A stretch of 64,000 bases of DNA from Sandaracinobacteroides sayramensis (GCF_022014495.1 NZ_JAKLSQ010000010.1:310832-374831), one strand, 5' to 3'; shown: positions 16,598 through 25,380, counted from the first letter of the stretch. The notes: generated from the letters alone by a model not told the origin. Program-made: numbers and translations.

Positions 16598-18253
16598 ATG
16601 CCAAAAACCGCAACGATCCAGCCGAGCGTCAGTCCCGCTCTCCTGACCAAGGTCACACGCCTGTTCAACGGCTCCGTCCGTGACGGCCTCAGCGAAATGT
16701 TCCAGAACGCGCGCCGGGCCGGCGCGACCGAGGTCCATGTCAGGAGACGGCACCTCAACGACCAGCCGACGCTCATTGTCCGCGACGACGGCGCCGGCAT
16801 TGCCGATCCCGCCACTCTGCTCGCGCTCGGCGCTTCAGGCTGGGACGACGAAATCGCCCATCGCGAAGATCCAGCCGGGATGGGGGTGTTCAGTCTCGCC
16901 GGCAAGCATGTCGTCGTCCGCTCCCGCACGCCGGGCTCGCTCATGGGCTGGCGCGTCACCATCACGCCCGAAGCCTGGAGCGGCCAGATCCCGCTACTGA
17001 TCGAAGACGACGACATCCCCGTCGGCACCGAGTTTCAGGTCGCGCTTTCGGACGCATGGCGGGACGGTCTCGACCGTGCCGTCGCGGCCGCGGCCCGCCA
17101 TTTCCCCTTGCCGGTCTATTTCCAGGGCCAACCCGTCGAGCGAAGCGATTTTCTCGACGGCGCGGTCAAGGTCATCGGGTGGAACGGGTGCCTGATCGGC
17201 ATTTTTCAGGAGGGCGAGCGCGACGCTACCAGCCCGACGATCAACTTCCACGGCGTCACCGTCCCATGCACGCTCCCGGTGATCGAAGAGGTCGGCGAAA
17301 CGGCCCGATGGCAGGTCAAGATCGACATCGTGAACGCTCCCGATCTCCAGCTTGTCCTACCCGCGCGAAAGGAAATGGTCGAATGCCCCGCGCTCGACGA
17401 TCTGCGCACCGCCGCCGAATGGGCCATATTCCAGACCATCTCCACACGGGACGAACATCGGCTATCGTTCGAGACGTGGCAGCGCGCGCGCCTCTTCGGC
17501 ATCACCTTGCCCGAAGCCGCCCCGCGACTCTGGGAGTGGAACGCGCGGCAAGCGGACAGTGAAGCGGTTTCCTTCAGCGACCTGATCATGGACCAGCCGA
17601 TGTTTCTGGTGCCGCCCCAGAGCGTCGACATGGAACAGGCGCTTGACCACATTCTCACCGACGACAATCCGTTCGGGGGCACGCCGGTCGACGCCCAGCC
17701 GAAATTCGAAGGCTATGACTGGTATGACCGGCTGCCGCGCCTCGCGGACATCGAAGCCATCATCGACATCGACGGCACGCGCCATCGCTACGGCAATACG
17801 GGCAAAATCCCCAAGTCCGTGGAATCCGGCCGGGTCGAAGACATCAAGCTCCGGCTGATGGTGGCCGTTTCCGGAAAGCCCGGCGCTTCGCTCGACACCT
17901 ACAGCTTTCCGCTCGACCTGCTGATCTGCTGCGACGACTATGGCGGTCTCGATGAGGCCGTCGTCCTGCTCCGCAAGGATGTCGAGGTCGAACCGGCCCG
18001 TCTCGCGGACGCTCTCGAAGCCTGCTGCTTCAGCTTTGTCGACGATAACGATTGCGACAGTTGGTATACCCAGCATCATGATTTCCAGCAGCAGGCCCGC
18101 GCCCTCGCGCTGACGCTGCTGCTCGACGAGGAACAGGCGCTCATCCAGCAGCTCAAGGATATCGTGGACGAGCATCTCCTCTGGCTCATCCCCGAAGGCC
18201 GCAGCATTGAAATCACCGCGACGCGCGGCAACCTCTCGCTGAGCCTCGCCTGA
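16598..18253 (+). CDS. GHKL (HSP90-like) ATPase
   Basis: A 551-residue protein with an N-terminal HATPase_c fold: N37 in FQNARRAGAT (N box), D63-D-G-A-G67 (G1 box) and GMGVFSLAG (G2 box). The middle and C-terminal parts resemble no transducer I know. Related HSP90-like ATPases occur in phages, plasmids and bacterial defence loci. Here it sits in the small-gene block, divergent from a P-loop ATPase. ATG 16598 follows CCCGGAGACC; the frame stays open upstream through the GA repeat, but that part is not protein-like. The ATPase fold is certain, its partner unknown. Confidence 0.8.
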   Translation: MPKTATIQPSVSPALLTKVTRLFNGSVRDGLSEMFQNARRAGATEVHVRRRHLNDQPTLIVRDDGAGIADPATLLALGASGWDDEIAHREDPAGMGVFSLAGKHVVVRSRTPGSLMGWRVTITPEAWSGQIPLLIEDDDIPVGTEFQVALSDAWRDGLDRAVAAAARHFPLPVYFQGQPVERSDFLDGAVKVIGWNGCLIGIFQEGERDATSPTINFHGVTVPCTLPVIEEVGETARWQVKIDIVNAPDLQLVLPARKEMVECPALDDLRTAAEWAIFQTISTRDEHRLSFETWQRARLFGITLPEAAPRLWEWNARQADSEAVSFSDLIMDQPMFLVPPQSVDMEQALDHILTDDNPFGGTPVDAQPKFEGYDWYDRLPRLADIEAIIDIDGTRHRYGNTGKIPKSVESGRVEDIKLRLMVAVSGKPGASLDTYSFPLDLLICCDDYGGLDEAVVLLRKDVEVEPARLADALEACCFSFVDDNDCDSWYTQHHDFQQQARALALTLLLDEEQALIQQLKDIVDEHLLWLIPEGRSIEITATRGNLSLSLA

Positions 18254-18362
18254 CCCGCCGGATCTCTCCGGCACCATCCATCCCATAACCTCGGCACATC
18301 CGGCGCGGACCCGCCTCCGCGGCCGCGCCGGTGCGCCTTTCCATCGACAAGGAAGCTTCATC

Positions 18363-18713
18363 ATGGCCCAATCCGCCAATCATGCCCTCGCGCGCGGGCT
18401 CCAGCTCGTCTCCGACCTGCCCAATATCATCGTGACGCTCAGTGAACCGGAATATGACGCGGCGACCATCTTCGCCTTCGATCCCGACGCCAGCCTGCCC
18501 GCCGGGGGGCTGATCCCGAACTGCACGTTGGACCCGGAACAGCCGCTCTATCGTCTGCCGGGCGGCCTGTTCGACCGTCCGACCTGGCTTCGTCTCGCGC
18601 GGGCCTGCACCGGCGAGGCGGACGATCTCACCGATCAGGACTGCCTCGCCGCCTTCCTCGCGGCGCGCGTCGTGATCAATCCGGCCGCCGCGGTCCCCGC
18701 AACCGCCGAATAG
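18363..18713 (+). CDS. Hypothetical protein
   Basis: A 116-residue protein of unknown function with an AHALARGLQL-type helix at the N-terminus and an acidic middle. ACAAGGAAGCTTCATC precedes ATG. No signal peptide or membrane segment. Confidence 0.62.
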   Translation: MAQSANHALARGLQLVSDLPNIIVTLSEPEYDAATIFAFDPDASLPAGGLIPNCTLDPEQPLYRLPGGLFDRPTWLRLARACTGEADDLTDQDCLAAFLAARVVINPAAAVPATAE

Positions 18714-18788
18714 CCCGCAGCCGATTTCGAGCGGTCGCGCTCCGGCGCGCGGCCGCTCGCCTCCATCATTACGCAGGAGATTCCCACC

Positions 18789-19151
18789 ATGAAGAAATAT
18801 CTCATTTGCTACGGCGAGCAGAACCAGTTCTGGCTCTGCGACGCAGAAGACCACGGCCATGCGGTCGAGCAATTCGAAGCTGCCGACATGGACGAAACGA
18901 TCAACAGCGTTTTCGAGTGCTTGCCGTCGACCAACCGCTACTTCGTCCGGCAGCGCCGAGCGATGTGGGTGTGCTACGTCCAAGAGGTCGAGGCCGTAAA
19001 CGAGGACGCCGCAATCGACGCCTTTCACGACACATATGATCCGCAGCATTCATTCATCGAAGAGGTGGTCCGGCATCAGGATTACGGCCCCGTGACCGCG
19101 TTCGACCAATGCGCTTTTCCGGACGCCGAGGCAGTCTTCCACGCCGATTGA
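18789..19151 (+). CDS. Hypothetical protein
   Basis: A 120-residue acidic protein starting MKKYLICYGEQNQFWLCDAE. The second half repeats the theme (MWVCYVQEVEAVNEDAAIDA), so it may be a tandem duplication of a small beta-alpha unit. The function is unknown. GCAGGAGATTCCCACC precedes ATG. Confidence 0.66.
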   Translation: MKKYLICYGEQNQFWLCDAEDHGHAVEQFEAADMDETINSVFECLPSTNRYFVRQRRAMWVCYVQEVEAVNEDAAIDAFHDTYDPQHSFIEEVVRHQDYGPVTAFDQCAFPDAEAVFHAD

Positions 19152-19193
19152 GCCCGCGCCTCCCGAGCCAACCTCCAACCGATGGAGACCATG

Positions 19194-19598
19194 ATGATCG
19201 ACGCCCAGCTCGACCAGTTGGTCGACAATGCCTCGCACGCATCCTTCGAGACGATTCCCGACCGGCTGCTCACGGCCCTGACTGCCGACGAACGTGCCGC
19301 CCTGCTGTTCAGCATCAACGATGCGCTGACGCCCATCCTTCGCGATCTGGCAGGCGAGCCGGGGACACCGCCCGCCGTCTGCAAAGTCACCCTGGAAATC
19401 ACGCTGCTCGCCACACAGGACGACGCAGACCGGCTCGACGACCTCAACCTCACCGATATCGCCCGCGAAATGGACGACGGGGCCTTTGTCGGGACGATCA
19501 GCGCCAGACGCTTCGAGGCAATCGCTCCGACCGCCTTGCGGGACGAACTGCTGGCGCTCGGCAATGACGGCACATTCTTCGACGGCCTCGGAGAATGA
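19194..19598 (+). CDS. Hypothetical protein
   Basis: A 134-residue acidic, leucine-rich, probably alpha-helical protein of unknown function. ATG 19194 is chosen because GGAGA lies five bases upstream, the spacing used by its neighbours; ATGs at 19182 and 19191 are possible. Confidence 0.6.
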   Translation: MIDAQLDQLVDNASHASFETIPDRLLTALTADERAALLFSINDALTPILRDLAGEPGTPPAVCKVTLEITLLATQDDADRLDDLNLTDIAREMDDGAFVGTISARRFEAIAPTALRDELLALGNDGTFFDGLGE

Positions 19599-19635
19599 CG
19601 ACGCCCGCTGGCGGTTGCCTGTCACGGCGGCCGCC

Positions 19636-19658
19636 AGCGGAGGGGAGGGAGATGGAGG
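19636..19658 (+). repeat. GA-rich interspersed repeat, copy 7
   Basis: AGCGGAGGGGAGGGAGATGG, 41 bases before the next start. Confidence 0.65.
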
Positions 19659-19698
19659 TTTGTGCTTCCGATGCGGGAGCGCAGCCGGAGTTTCCGTC

Positions 19699-20175
19699 AT
19701 GCAGATCGAGCTACGCAACATCGCCTTCTGCGAGGCGCTGTCCCATGATTCCACCGCTTATGCCGCCGAAGTCTGGATCGACGGCCAGCTTGCCTTCCAC
19801 ACGCGCAATCACGGCCTCGGCGGCGCCGACATCATCGACCGCGCCGGCCGGTGGAGCGAGGATGAGGTCAATGCCTGGCTCGAAACCAACCGCCAGCCCA
19901 GGACCGTCGAGGGCGTGCGGTTCGACCCCGATCTCGAATCCGAAATCTGGATGCTGCTGACACGGGAACTGGAATATCGGCGTCTCAAAGACTTGCTGCC
20001 CTCGCATGTCGTGACGGTCGAGCATGGCCGGATCTACCATTATCCGCTGCGCCGCCACGGCCGCGAAAAGGTCGAAAGCGCGGTGCTCGCCGCCAATCCC
20101 GACGCCCTGATCCTGCGCGCGGAAGACGAGACCGCGCTGCGCCGCGCCGCCGAAATCCTCGTCACGCAGCTCTGA
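19699..20175 (+). CDS. Hypothetical protein
   Basis: A 158-residue protein with no recognised domain. The N-terminal half is beta-rich (MQIELRNIAFCEALSHDSTA, then AEVWIDGQLAFHTRNHG) and the C-terminal half helical. GCCGGAG is the nearest Shine-Dalgarno. The open frame reaches back to 19486 but crosses the previous gene and the GA repeat, so the internal ATG is used. Confidence 0.64.
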   Translation: MQIELRNIAFCEALSHDSTAYAAEVWIDGQLAFHTRNHGLGGADIIDRAGRWSEDEVNAWLETNRQPRTVEGVRFDPDLESEIWMLLTRELEYRRLKDLLPSHVVTVEHGRIYHYPLRRHGREKVESAVLAANPDALILRAEDETALRRAAEILVTQL

Positions 20176-20213
20176 TCCCGCCGGACGCACCCGGCCCTGT
20201 CCAGGGGACGATC

Positions 20214-21341
20214 ATGTTCATCCCGACCTCTCCCCCGACGGGCTGCGTCCTGCCGCCCGCCGCGATCGATCCGCTCGTGATCGATGCCATCGGCCGCAAC
20301 GCCTGGTTCGCCTTCAACCTGTCGGGCGGCAAGGACTCGACGGCGGCGAGCCATGCCGCGATGGCGCTGCTCGACCGGCTCGGTCATCCCCGTGACCGCC
20401 GCATCGCGATCCATGCGGACCTCGGCCGCGCCGAATGGACCTCGACCCCCGCCACGGTGGAACGGATCGCCCGCCATCTCGGCATCCCGCTTATCGTCGT
20501 CCGCCGCCGCGCCGGCGATATGGTCGCGCGCTGGGAACAGCGCTTCGCGAGCGGCAAGGCCCGCTATGAAGCGCTCGCGACCTACAATCTGATCGGTCCC
20601 TGGTCCTCGTCGTCGCTGCGGTTCTGCACGTCCGAACTCAAGGTCCAGGTCATCGGCCGCGAGCTGGTCCGGCGCTTTCGAGGCGAAACCATCGTCTGCG
20701 TGATCGGCCTGCGCCGCGAAGAAAGCCTCGCGCGCCGCAGCACGCCGGTCTCCGGCCTCGACGAGCGGTTCGCCAAGCCCGGAAACGTAGCCGGCACCCG
20801 TGTCCTCGACTGGCACCCGCTGGTCGACTGGACCGCCGCCGACGTGTTCGGCGCGCACGATGCGCATGGCCTGCCGCTGCACGAAGCCTATTGCCGCTAT
20901 GGCTCCACCCGCCTGTCGTGCGCCTTCTGCGTCCTCGCATCGCGGCATGACCTGCGCGCTGCCGCGCGGGCGGCACGCAATGTCGGCCTCTACCGTCATC
21001 TTGTCGCCATCGAGGCGGACTCGACCTTTTCCTTCCAGCCGGCGCGCTGGCTCGCGGACATTGCCCCGCATCTGCTGAGCGACGGCCTTCGCGCCGATCT
21101 CGTCCGTGCAAGGGCCGATGCCCAGGCGCGACGGCGCATCGAGGCGGCCATGCCCGCCGGGCTCCGCTTCGTCAAAGGCTGGCCGCCGCGGGTGCCGACC
21201 CCGCAGGAGGCCGACCGGATCGCGGCCGCCCGCGCGCCGATCCTCGCCCGCCATCATCTGGAGAACCGCTTTCCCGACGGCCCCGCCGTTTCGGCGCGCT
21301 TCGCGGACCTCCTCGACCTCAAGGCCGCGCGTGGCCGCTGA
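20214..21341 (+). CDS. PP-loop PAPS-reductase-like protein
   Basis: A 375-residue member of the phosphoadenosine-phosphosulfate reductase/DndC superfamily. The PP-loop S37-GGKDST43 is intact. A cysteine at 138 (SLRFCTSELK) and a C236-AFC239 pair downstream could hold an iron-sulfur cluster, as in DndC. No sulfate-assimilation genes are nearby, so a role in nucleic-acid modification or anti-restriction is more likely than cysteine synthesis; that is inference. A second, divergent PP-loop protein lies 2 kb downstream. GGGGACGATC precedes ATG. Confidence 0.82.
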   Translation: MFIPTSPPTGCVLPPAAIDPLVIDAIGRNAWFAFNLSGGKDSTAASHAAMALLDRLGHPRDRRIAIHADLGRAEWTSTPATVERIARHLGIPLIVVRRRAGDMVARWEQRFASGKARYEALATYNLIGPWSSSSLRFCTSELKVQVIGRELVRRFRGETIVCVIGLRREESLARRSTPVSGLDERFAKPGNVAGTRVLDWHPLVDWTAADVFGAHDAHGLPLHEAYCRYGSTRLSCAFCVLASRHDLRAAARAARNVGLYRHLVAIEADSTFSFQPARWLADIAPHLLSDGLRADLVRARADAQARRRIEAAMPAGLRFVKGWPPRVPTPQEADRIAAARAPILARHHLENRFPDGPAVSARFADLLDLKAARGR

Positions 21342-21373
21342 GCCCCGATTCACCCACCGAGCAGGAGCAGCAC

Positions 21374-21718
21374 ATGACCCAGAACCAATCCGAACCGCGC
21401 CTCGCCGCGCGGCAACTCACCCGCGAGGAAGCGATCCGCTTCGCGCAGGAGGAGCATTGGAAGGCGATGACGCCCGAACAGCAGGCCATCTTCCAGATCC
21501 GGCAGGACCGTCTTTGCATGCCGTTCGATCATTTCGCGAAAAGCATGAACCTTCTCCTCGGCCGCCCCGTCTTCACCCCCGAGTTCGCCGACCCCGATCG
21601 CCTCTGGTCCGAAATCCAGGGGCACACGCCCGCGCCCGACCCCACAGCGATCATCGCGTCGTTCGAACGACGGCTCGGTGGAGGAGGGAGGGAGAAGGAA
21701 GCGGATGCGGTGGCGTGA
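21374..21718 (+). CDS. Hypothetical protein with repeat-encoded tail
   Basis: A 114-residue protein of unknown function. The N-terminal half is helical (REEAIRFAQEEHWKAMTPEQ). The last residues after FERRL (GGGGREKEADAVA) are encoded by GA-rich repeat copy 8, as in the primase-like gene at 145. CGAGCAGGAGCAGC precedes ATG. Confidence 0.62.
   Translation: MTQNQSEPRLAARQLTREEAIRFAQEEHWKAMTPEQQAIFQIRQDRLCMPFDHFAKSMNLLLGRPVFTPEFADPDRLWSEIQGHTPAPDPTAIIASFERRLGGGGREKEADAVA
21677..21718 (+). repeat. GA-rich interspersed repeat, copy 8 (coding)
   Basis: GGTGGAGGAGGGAGGGAGAAGG then AAGCGGATGCGGTGG (core split here for length). It forms the last codons of the gene at 21374. Confidence 0.68.
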
Positions 21719-21778
21719 CGTGATCGCCGCCGTCCGACTTCCCATCCCGCACCGGCGCGACGCCGCAGGAGACACACC

Positions 21779-22240
21779 ATGGACATCATCGCCTTCCGGA
21801 CCCGCCTCGCGGGGACTCTGCCTTTCTACGAATATCGCGCGCTGGTCCCCGCGACCGAAATCCATGACGCGCGCCGCGCCTTCGTCACGCCCATCAAGGC
21901 GCCCAGGACATCCGGCCCGCCGGCGATGGTCCGCCTCGCGCAGATCATCGCGCCCGATGACTATGCCGCGCAGCCGCACCGCGACCGGATGAATGTTTCG
22001 GGTCGGATCGCACTGCTCGCCAAGAAGATCGAGACGCTGATCGTGCGCACCCTCTACCCGGAGATGACCGCCGACATCATTCCCGTGATCTTTCGTCTCG
22101 ACCACGATCCCGGCGACGCGCGGGCACGGGTCGCGATCGACGATCTCACCGGCGCCTTCACGCGTCTCGAACCGCAAGCCGACTGTCTCATGGCGTTCGA
22201 TCTCGGCCTTCGCCAGGACTGCGAGCGCCGCGCCGCCTGA
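21779..22240 (+). CDS. Hypothetical protein
   Basis: A 153-residue protein of unknown function. It has a mixed alpha/beta composition, with a VRLAQIIAPDDYAAQ segment and a TLYPEMTADIIPVIFRLDHD strand. CGCAGGAGACACACC precedes ATG. Confidence 0.64.
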   Translation: MDIIAFRTRLAGTLPFYEYRALVPATEIHDARRAFVTPIKAPRTSGPPAMVRLAQIIAPDDYAAQPHRDRMNVSGRIALLAKKIETLIVRTLYPEMTADIIPVIFRLDHDPGDARARVAIDDLTGAFTRLEPQADCLMAFDLGLRQDCERRAA

Positions 22241-22292
22241 CCGGGCCAAGTCGCCCACGCCGCGAAATCCATCCCACATTCAGGAGACGGCC

Positions 22293-22538
22293 ATGGCCAT
22301 CCCCGATCATGCCCGCAAGAATTTCCAGACCCTGCTGCGCGCCGCGCGAAACGACGATCTCGCGCTGCTCGAATGCAACGACGCCGCGACCGGCGAGGTC
22401 CGCTACGTCCTTTGTGCCGTCGGGCGCGATGAGACCGGCTATGTGATGACGCCGTTCGGCCATCTGGCGACGACCGACAATCCCTACGACGCCTATCTCC
22501 CGCCCGATGCGTCCGGCGGTCCCGGCCATCCGGCCTGA
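22293..22538 (+). CDS. DUF6117-like small protein
   Basis: An 81-residue protein. The pattern FQTLLRAARNDDLALLECND, VLCAVGR, VMTPFGHLA and NPYDAYLPP resembles a small family common on sphingomonad mobile elements (DUF6117, from memory). The function is unknown. CAGGAGACGGCC precedes ATG. Confidence 0.7.
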   Translation: MAIPDHARKNFQTLLRAARNDDLALLECNDAATGEVRYVLCAVGRDETGYVMTPFGHLATTDNPYDAYLPPDASGGPGHPA

Positions 22539-22577
22539 TCGCCCCGATCCCACACGTCCCGAACCATGGAGACTCCC

Positions 22578-22766
22578 ATGCCAGCCCTGTCGCCGCTCCG
22601 GGCGCGGCTCGCCTCGTTCGAGCACGCCTACGCCGTTGCCCTCCGGCAGCGCCAAAGCACCAACCGCTATCAGTTCGTGGTTCGCACGGACGATCCCCTC
22701 CAGCCTTTCAGGGTCACGGGACGGCCGCCGGCCCGCCACGAACAGATCCTCACCATGCTCCCCTGA
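22578..22766 (+). CDS. Small hypothetical protein
   Basis: A 62-residue basic protein of unknown function ending in a FRVTGRPPARHEQILTML segment. ATG 22578 is used because GGAGACTCCC precedes it, the same leader as the gene at 11441; ATG 22566 is in frame upstream. Confidence 0.58.
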   Translation: MPALSPLRARLASFEHAYAVALRQRQSTNRYQFVVRTDDPLQPFRVTGRPPARHEQILTMLP

Positions 22767-22850
22767 TCCTGTCCGGCAAGCACCGTTGCCATCGGCGATG
22801 GCCGCCTTCGGCCATGTCCGCCGCCCGATCCCGACACAAAGGACTCCGCC

Positions 22851-23090
22851 ATGACCCAATCCACCACTGTCCCGCTCCATCCCGTGTGCCGCCATTGCGG
22901 CAGCGACCAGATCGTGCGCGACGCCAGCGCCCGCTGGGACGCCGCGGCACAGGCCTGGACGCTATCGGGCGTCTATGACTGCCATTTCTGCGACACCTGC
23001 AACCGCGAGGGCGACACGCTGGCGCAATGGACGACCGCCACCGGCGAAGAACCCGAAGGCGCCGGTTCCGGCCCGGTCCCGCTGCCGTGA
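22851..23090 (+). CDS. Small zinc-ribbon-like protein
   Basis: A 79-residue protein with CRHCG near residue 14 and CDTC near 46, spaced as in a zinc ribbon. The function is unknown. Its stop overlaps the GTG of the next gene (GTGA). Confidence 0.64.
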   Translation: MTQSTTVPLHPVCRHCGSDQIVRDASARWDAAAQAWTLSGVYDCHFCDTCNREGDTLAQWTTATGEEPEGAGSGPVPLP

Positions 23091-23368
23091 CGCCGCGCTC
23101 CTCACGCCGGGAAGTCCGCAACCCGCTGCTCGGACTGGAGGAGGTCCAGGCTCTCCTCGAACTCGATCTGGAATCGCGCCTCGCCATCGCCACGCTCTGC
23201 CGCGCCATCCACGCCAATTCGCGGGCTCGCGCCGAGAAATGCTGGCGCACGCACAAGGCGCCGATGGCCACCTACTGGAAGGGATGCTCGGTTGTCGCCG
23301 GCCATGTGGCGAATGTCGTCGTATCTCGATCCGAACGGGCCGAACATCGCAGGAGACGGTCGCCATGA
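23087..23368 (+). CDS. Hypothetical protein with GTG start
   Basis: A 93-residue basic protein. GTG 23087 overlaps the previous stop, and its own stop overlaps the next ATG, giving a three-gene coupled run. The central helix (GLEEVQALLELDLESRLAIA) and the HANSRARAEKCWRTHKAPMA segment look genuine. The function is unknown. Confidence 0.55.
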   Translation: MTPRSSRREVRNPLLGLEEVQALLELDLESRLAIATLCRAIHANSRARAEKCWRTHKAPMATYWKGCSVVAGHVANVVVSRSERAEHRRRRSP

Positions 23369-24318
23369 CTGTCGTTCCGTTCCCGTCCCGGTCGGGCATG
23401 GCCGACATAGACATGCCCGTGGTCGCGGCATGGGGCATGGGCCTCGACAGCACCGCCATGATCATAGAATGGGTCAGCCGGGGCCTACGCCTCGATGCGG
23501 TTCTCACCGCCGACACCGGCGCCGAGCGGCCCGAGACCTACGAGTATCTGCCGCTTTTCCAGCGCTGGATGAACGCACGCGGCATCCCGAACCATATCGT
23601 GCGCTATGTGCCCAAGCGCTTCAAACACTGGCCGCCTTATTTCACCATCCTCGAAAATTGCCTGACCAACGCGACGCTTCCTTCCGCGAGTTTCAACCGC
23701 AAAAGTTGTTCCCAAAAATGGAAGATCGCGCCCCAGGACAAATGGGTGGAACAGTGGCCGCCGGCCCAGGCGACATGGCGGCGCGGCGGCAAGGTGCTGA
23801 AGCTGATCGGCTACGATGCATCGCCGGCCGACAGCCGCCGCTATGACCATAGCCTCGGAAGGACCGATCTCCGCTTCGACTATCGCTACCCGCTGCGCGA
23901 ATGGAACTGGGACAGGCTCGCTTGCGCCCGCCGCATTCGCGCCGAAGGCTTGCCGGTGCCGGTCAAATCGAGCTGCTTCATCTGCGCCGCGATGAAAACG
24001 GAAGAGGTCGCCTCGCTTCCGCGCTGGTGCCTGCGCCTCATCGTGCTGATCGAAGCGCGCGCCGCCCCGCGCCTGCGCAATGTCGAAGGGCTCTGGCGAT
24101 CCTCGACCCGATCGCGCCCCGGCTCGATGACCGCGTTCATCCGCAGCGCGGGCCTGCTCGACGCGAGCGAGATCGACGCCATCATCGACGGGGCGCCAGT
24201 CGACCTGATCCACTTCCAGCAGGTCGCCGCCCAAATTCCGCTGGCCGAGCGTCCGACCATGCGGAACTGGATCGACCGCTTCAACGCCGGCGTCGATCAG
24301 CTCGCCAGAGCCGCGTGA
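23365..24318 (+). CDS. Divergent PP-loop PAPS-reductase-like protein
   Basis: A 317-residue protein related to PAPS reductases. The PP-loop reads G24-MGLDST30, with the usual lysine replaced by leucine and the SGG start altered. It keeps a lone cysteine (C115 in FNRKSCSQKWK) and a C204-FIC207 pair, the same spacing logic as the first PP-loop protein, so a cluster-binding site is likely conserved. It forms an ATGA-coupled run with two small genes. A reaction is not assignable; a nucleotide-dependent nucleic-acid modification is one possibility. Confidence 0.75.
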   Translation: MTVVPFPSRSGMADIDMPVVAAWGMGLDSTAMIIEWVSRGLRLDAVLTADTGAERPETYEYLPLFQRWMNARGIPNHIVRYVPKRFKHWPPYFTILENCLTNATLPSASFNRKSCSQKWKIAPQDKWVEQWPPAQATWRRGGKVLKLIGYDASPADSRRYDHSLGRTDLRFDYRYPLREWNWDRLACARRIRAEGLPVPVKSSCFICAAMKTEEVASLPRWCLRLIVLIEARAAPRLRNVEGLWRSSTRSRPGSMTAFIRSAGLLDASEIDAIIDGAPVDLIHFQQVAAQIPLAERPTMRNWIDRFNAGVDQLARAA

Positions 24319-24341
24319 CGGCCTGAGCCGTCTAGGACGAT

Positions 24342-24400
24342 TCCCACAGCGCCAATCCCACAGCGCCAATCCCTGCAACTCGATTTTCCGCGATTTTCCA
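24342..24400 (+). repeat. Tandem short repeats in gene-free spacer
   Basis: TCCCACAGCGCCAA occurs twice head-to-tail (24342-24369), followed by two 10-bp units CGATTTTCCG and CGATTTTCCA (24381-24400). They sit in the 261-base spacer before the methylase-like gene; no gene is seen in that spacer. Confidence 0.75.
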
Positions 24401-24413
24401 CAGCCCCTTTTTT

Positions 24414-24452
24414 TTGGAGGGGAGTGAGCGCGGAAGAGTGGGTGACGGGGGG
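24414..24452 (+). repeat. GA-rich interspersed repeat, copy 9
   Basis: TTGGAGGGGAGTGAGCGCGG followed by AAGAGTGGGTGACGGGG, directly after a run of eight T. Confidence 0.65.
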
Positions 24453-24579
24453 CTTGTGGGCGACCCGGTGCGGTCGACGCCGCTTCCCGCGCCCTTCCAT
24501 CCCCATGCCCGTGCATGTCCGGCACGCGCCGCAACCGGCGCGGGCGCGGCTGCGCGCGGCCTCGATCCGAGACCGCAAC

Positions 24580-25380
24580 ATGACATCCCACGATCAGCAT
24601 ATCGGCGCGATCTGCAAGCTGCTGCGTTCCTGCGCCTATCGCCACAATCTCCACCGGCTGTTCTCCGATTGCATGGAAACCACCGCGATCGCGATCTCCA
24701 ACAGCGTCGATCTCAGGCACCGGGACAGCCGCGAGAAGCGCTATCTCGAAATCGTCGGACGCTATGAGCGCAAGGTCGTCGAGATGTTTCCGCAAGTCCT
24801 GGGGCACATCGTCATGGCGCTCGAAGACGAGCCGCGCGACATCCTCGGCCCGACCTATATGGGCCTCGAACTGGGCAATGCGCAAAGCGGGCAATTCTTC
24901 ACGCCCTATAGCGTCTGCCGCTTCATGGCGGAACTCACGCTCGGCAATCTGGACGAGATCAGGACGCGCATCGCGGCGAACGGCTTCGTGACCACCATGG
25001 AACCGGCCTGCGGCGCGGGCGCCATGATCATCGCGCTTGCCGACGCCATGCGCGCGCACGGCATCAACTATCAGCAGCATCTTCACGTCACCGCCATCGA
25101 CGTCGACGCCAGCGCCGCGCACATGGCCTATATCCAGTTCAGCCTCCTGCATATTCCGGCCAAGCTGTTCGTCGGCGATTCCCTGTCGGGCGAAATGCGG
25201 GAATGCTGGTTCACGCCCGCCCATATCCTCGGCGGATGGTCGGCCAGGCTCGCGCGCCGCGATGCCGAGACGGCCGCCCACGCGCTGATCGCGCCGCCGC
25301 CGGAACCGCAACGGATCGCGCCCGCCGCGCCGGCACCCCGCGGCCGGGAGGAAGGACCGCGGCAACTGAGCCTGTTCTGA
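24580..25380 (+). CDS. N-6 DNA methylase-like protein lacking motif IV
   Basis: A 266-residue protein similar to the AdoMet-binding half of HsdM-type methylases: Q105-FFTP109, E141-PACGAG147, and an AIDVDASAAHMAYIQ segment. The catalytic (N/D)PP(Y/F) motif expected after FVGDSLSGEM is absent; the sequence reads CWFTPAHILGGW instead. It therefore probably binds AdoMet or DNA without methylating adenine, or acts as a decoy or regulator. The frame is open upstream through the GA repeat, but ATG 24580 begins the conserved-looking part. The C-terminus is proline-rich and ends QLSLF. Confidence 0.75.
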   Translation: MTSHDQHIGAICKLLRSCAYRHNLHRLFSDCMETTAIAISNSVDLRHRDSREKRYLEIVGRYERKVVEMFPQVLGHIVMALEDEPRDILGPTYMGLELGNAQSGQFFTPYSVCRFMAELTLGNLDEIRTRIAANGFVTTMEPACGAGAMIIALADAMRAHGINYQQHLHVTAIDVDASAAHMAYIQFSLLHIPAKLFVGDSLSGEMRECWFTPAHILGGWSARLARRDAETAAHALIAPPPEPQRIAPAAPAPRGREEGPRQLSLF

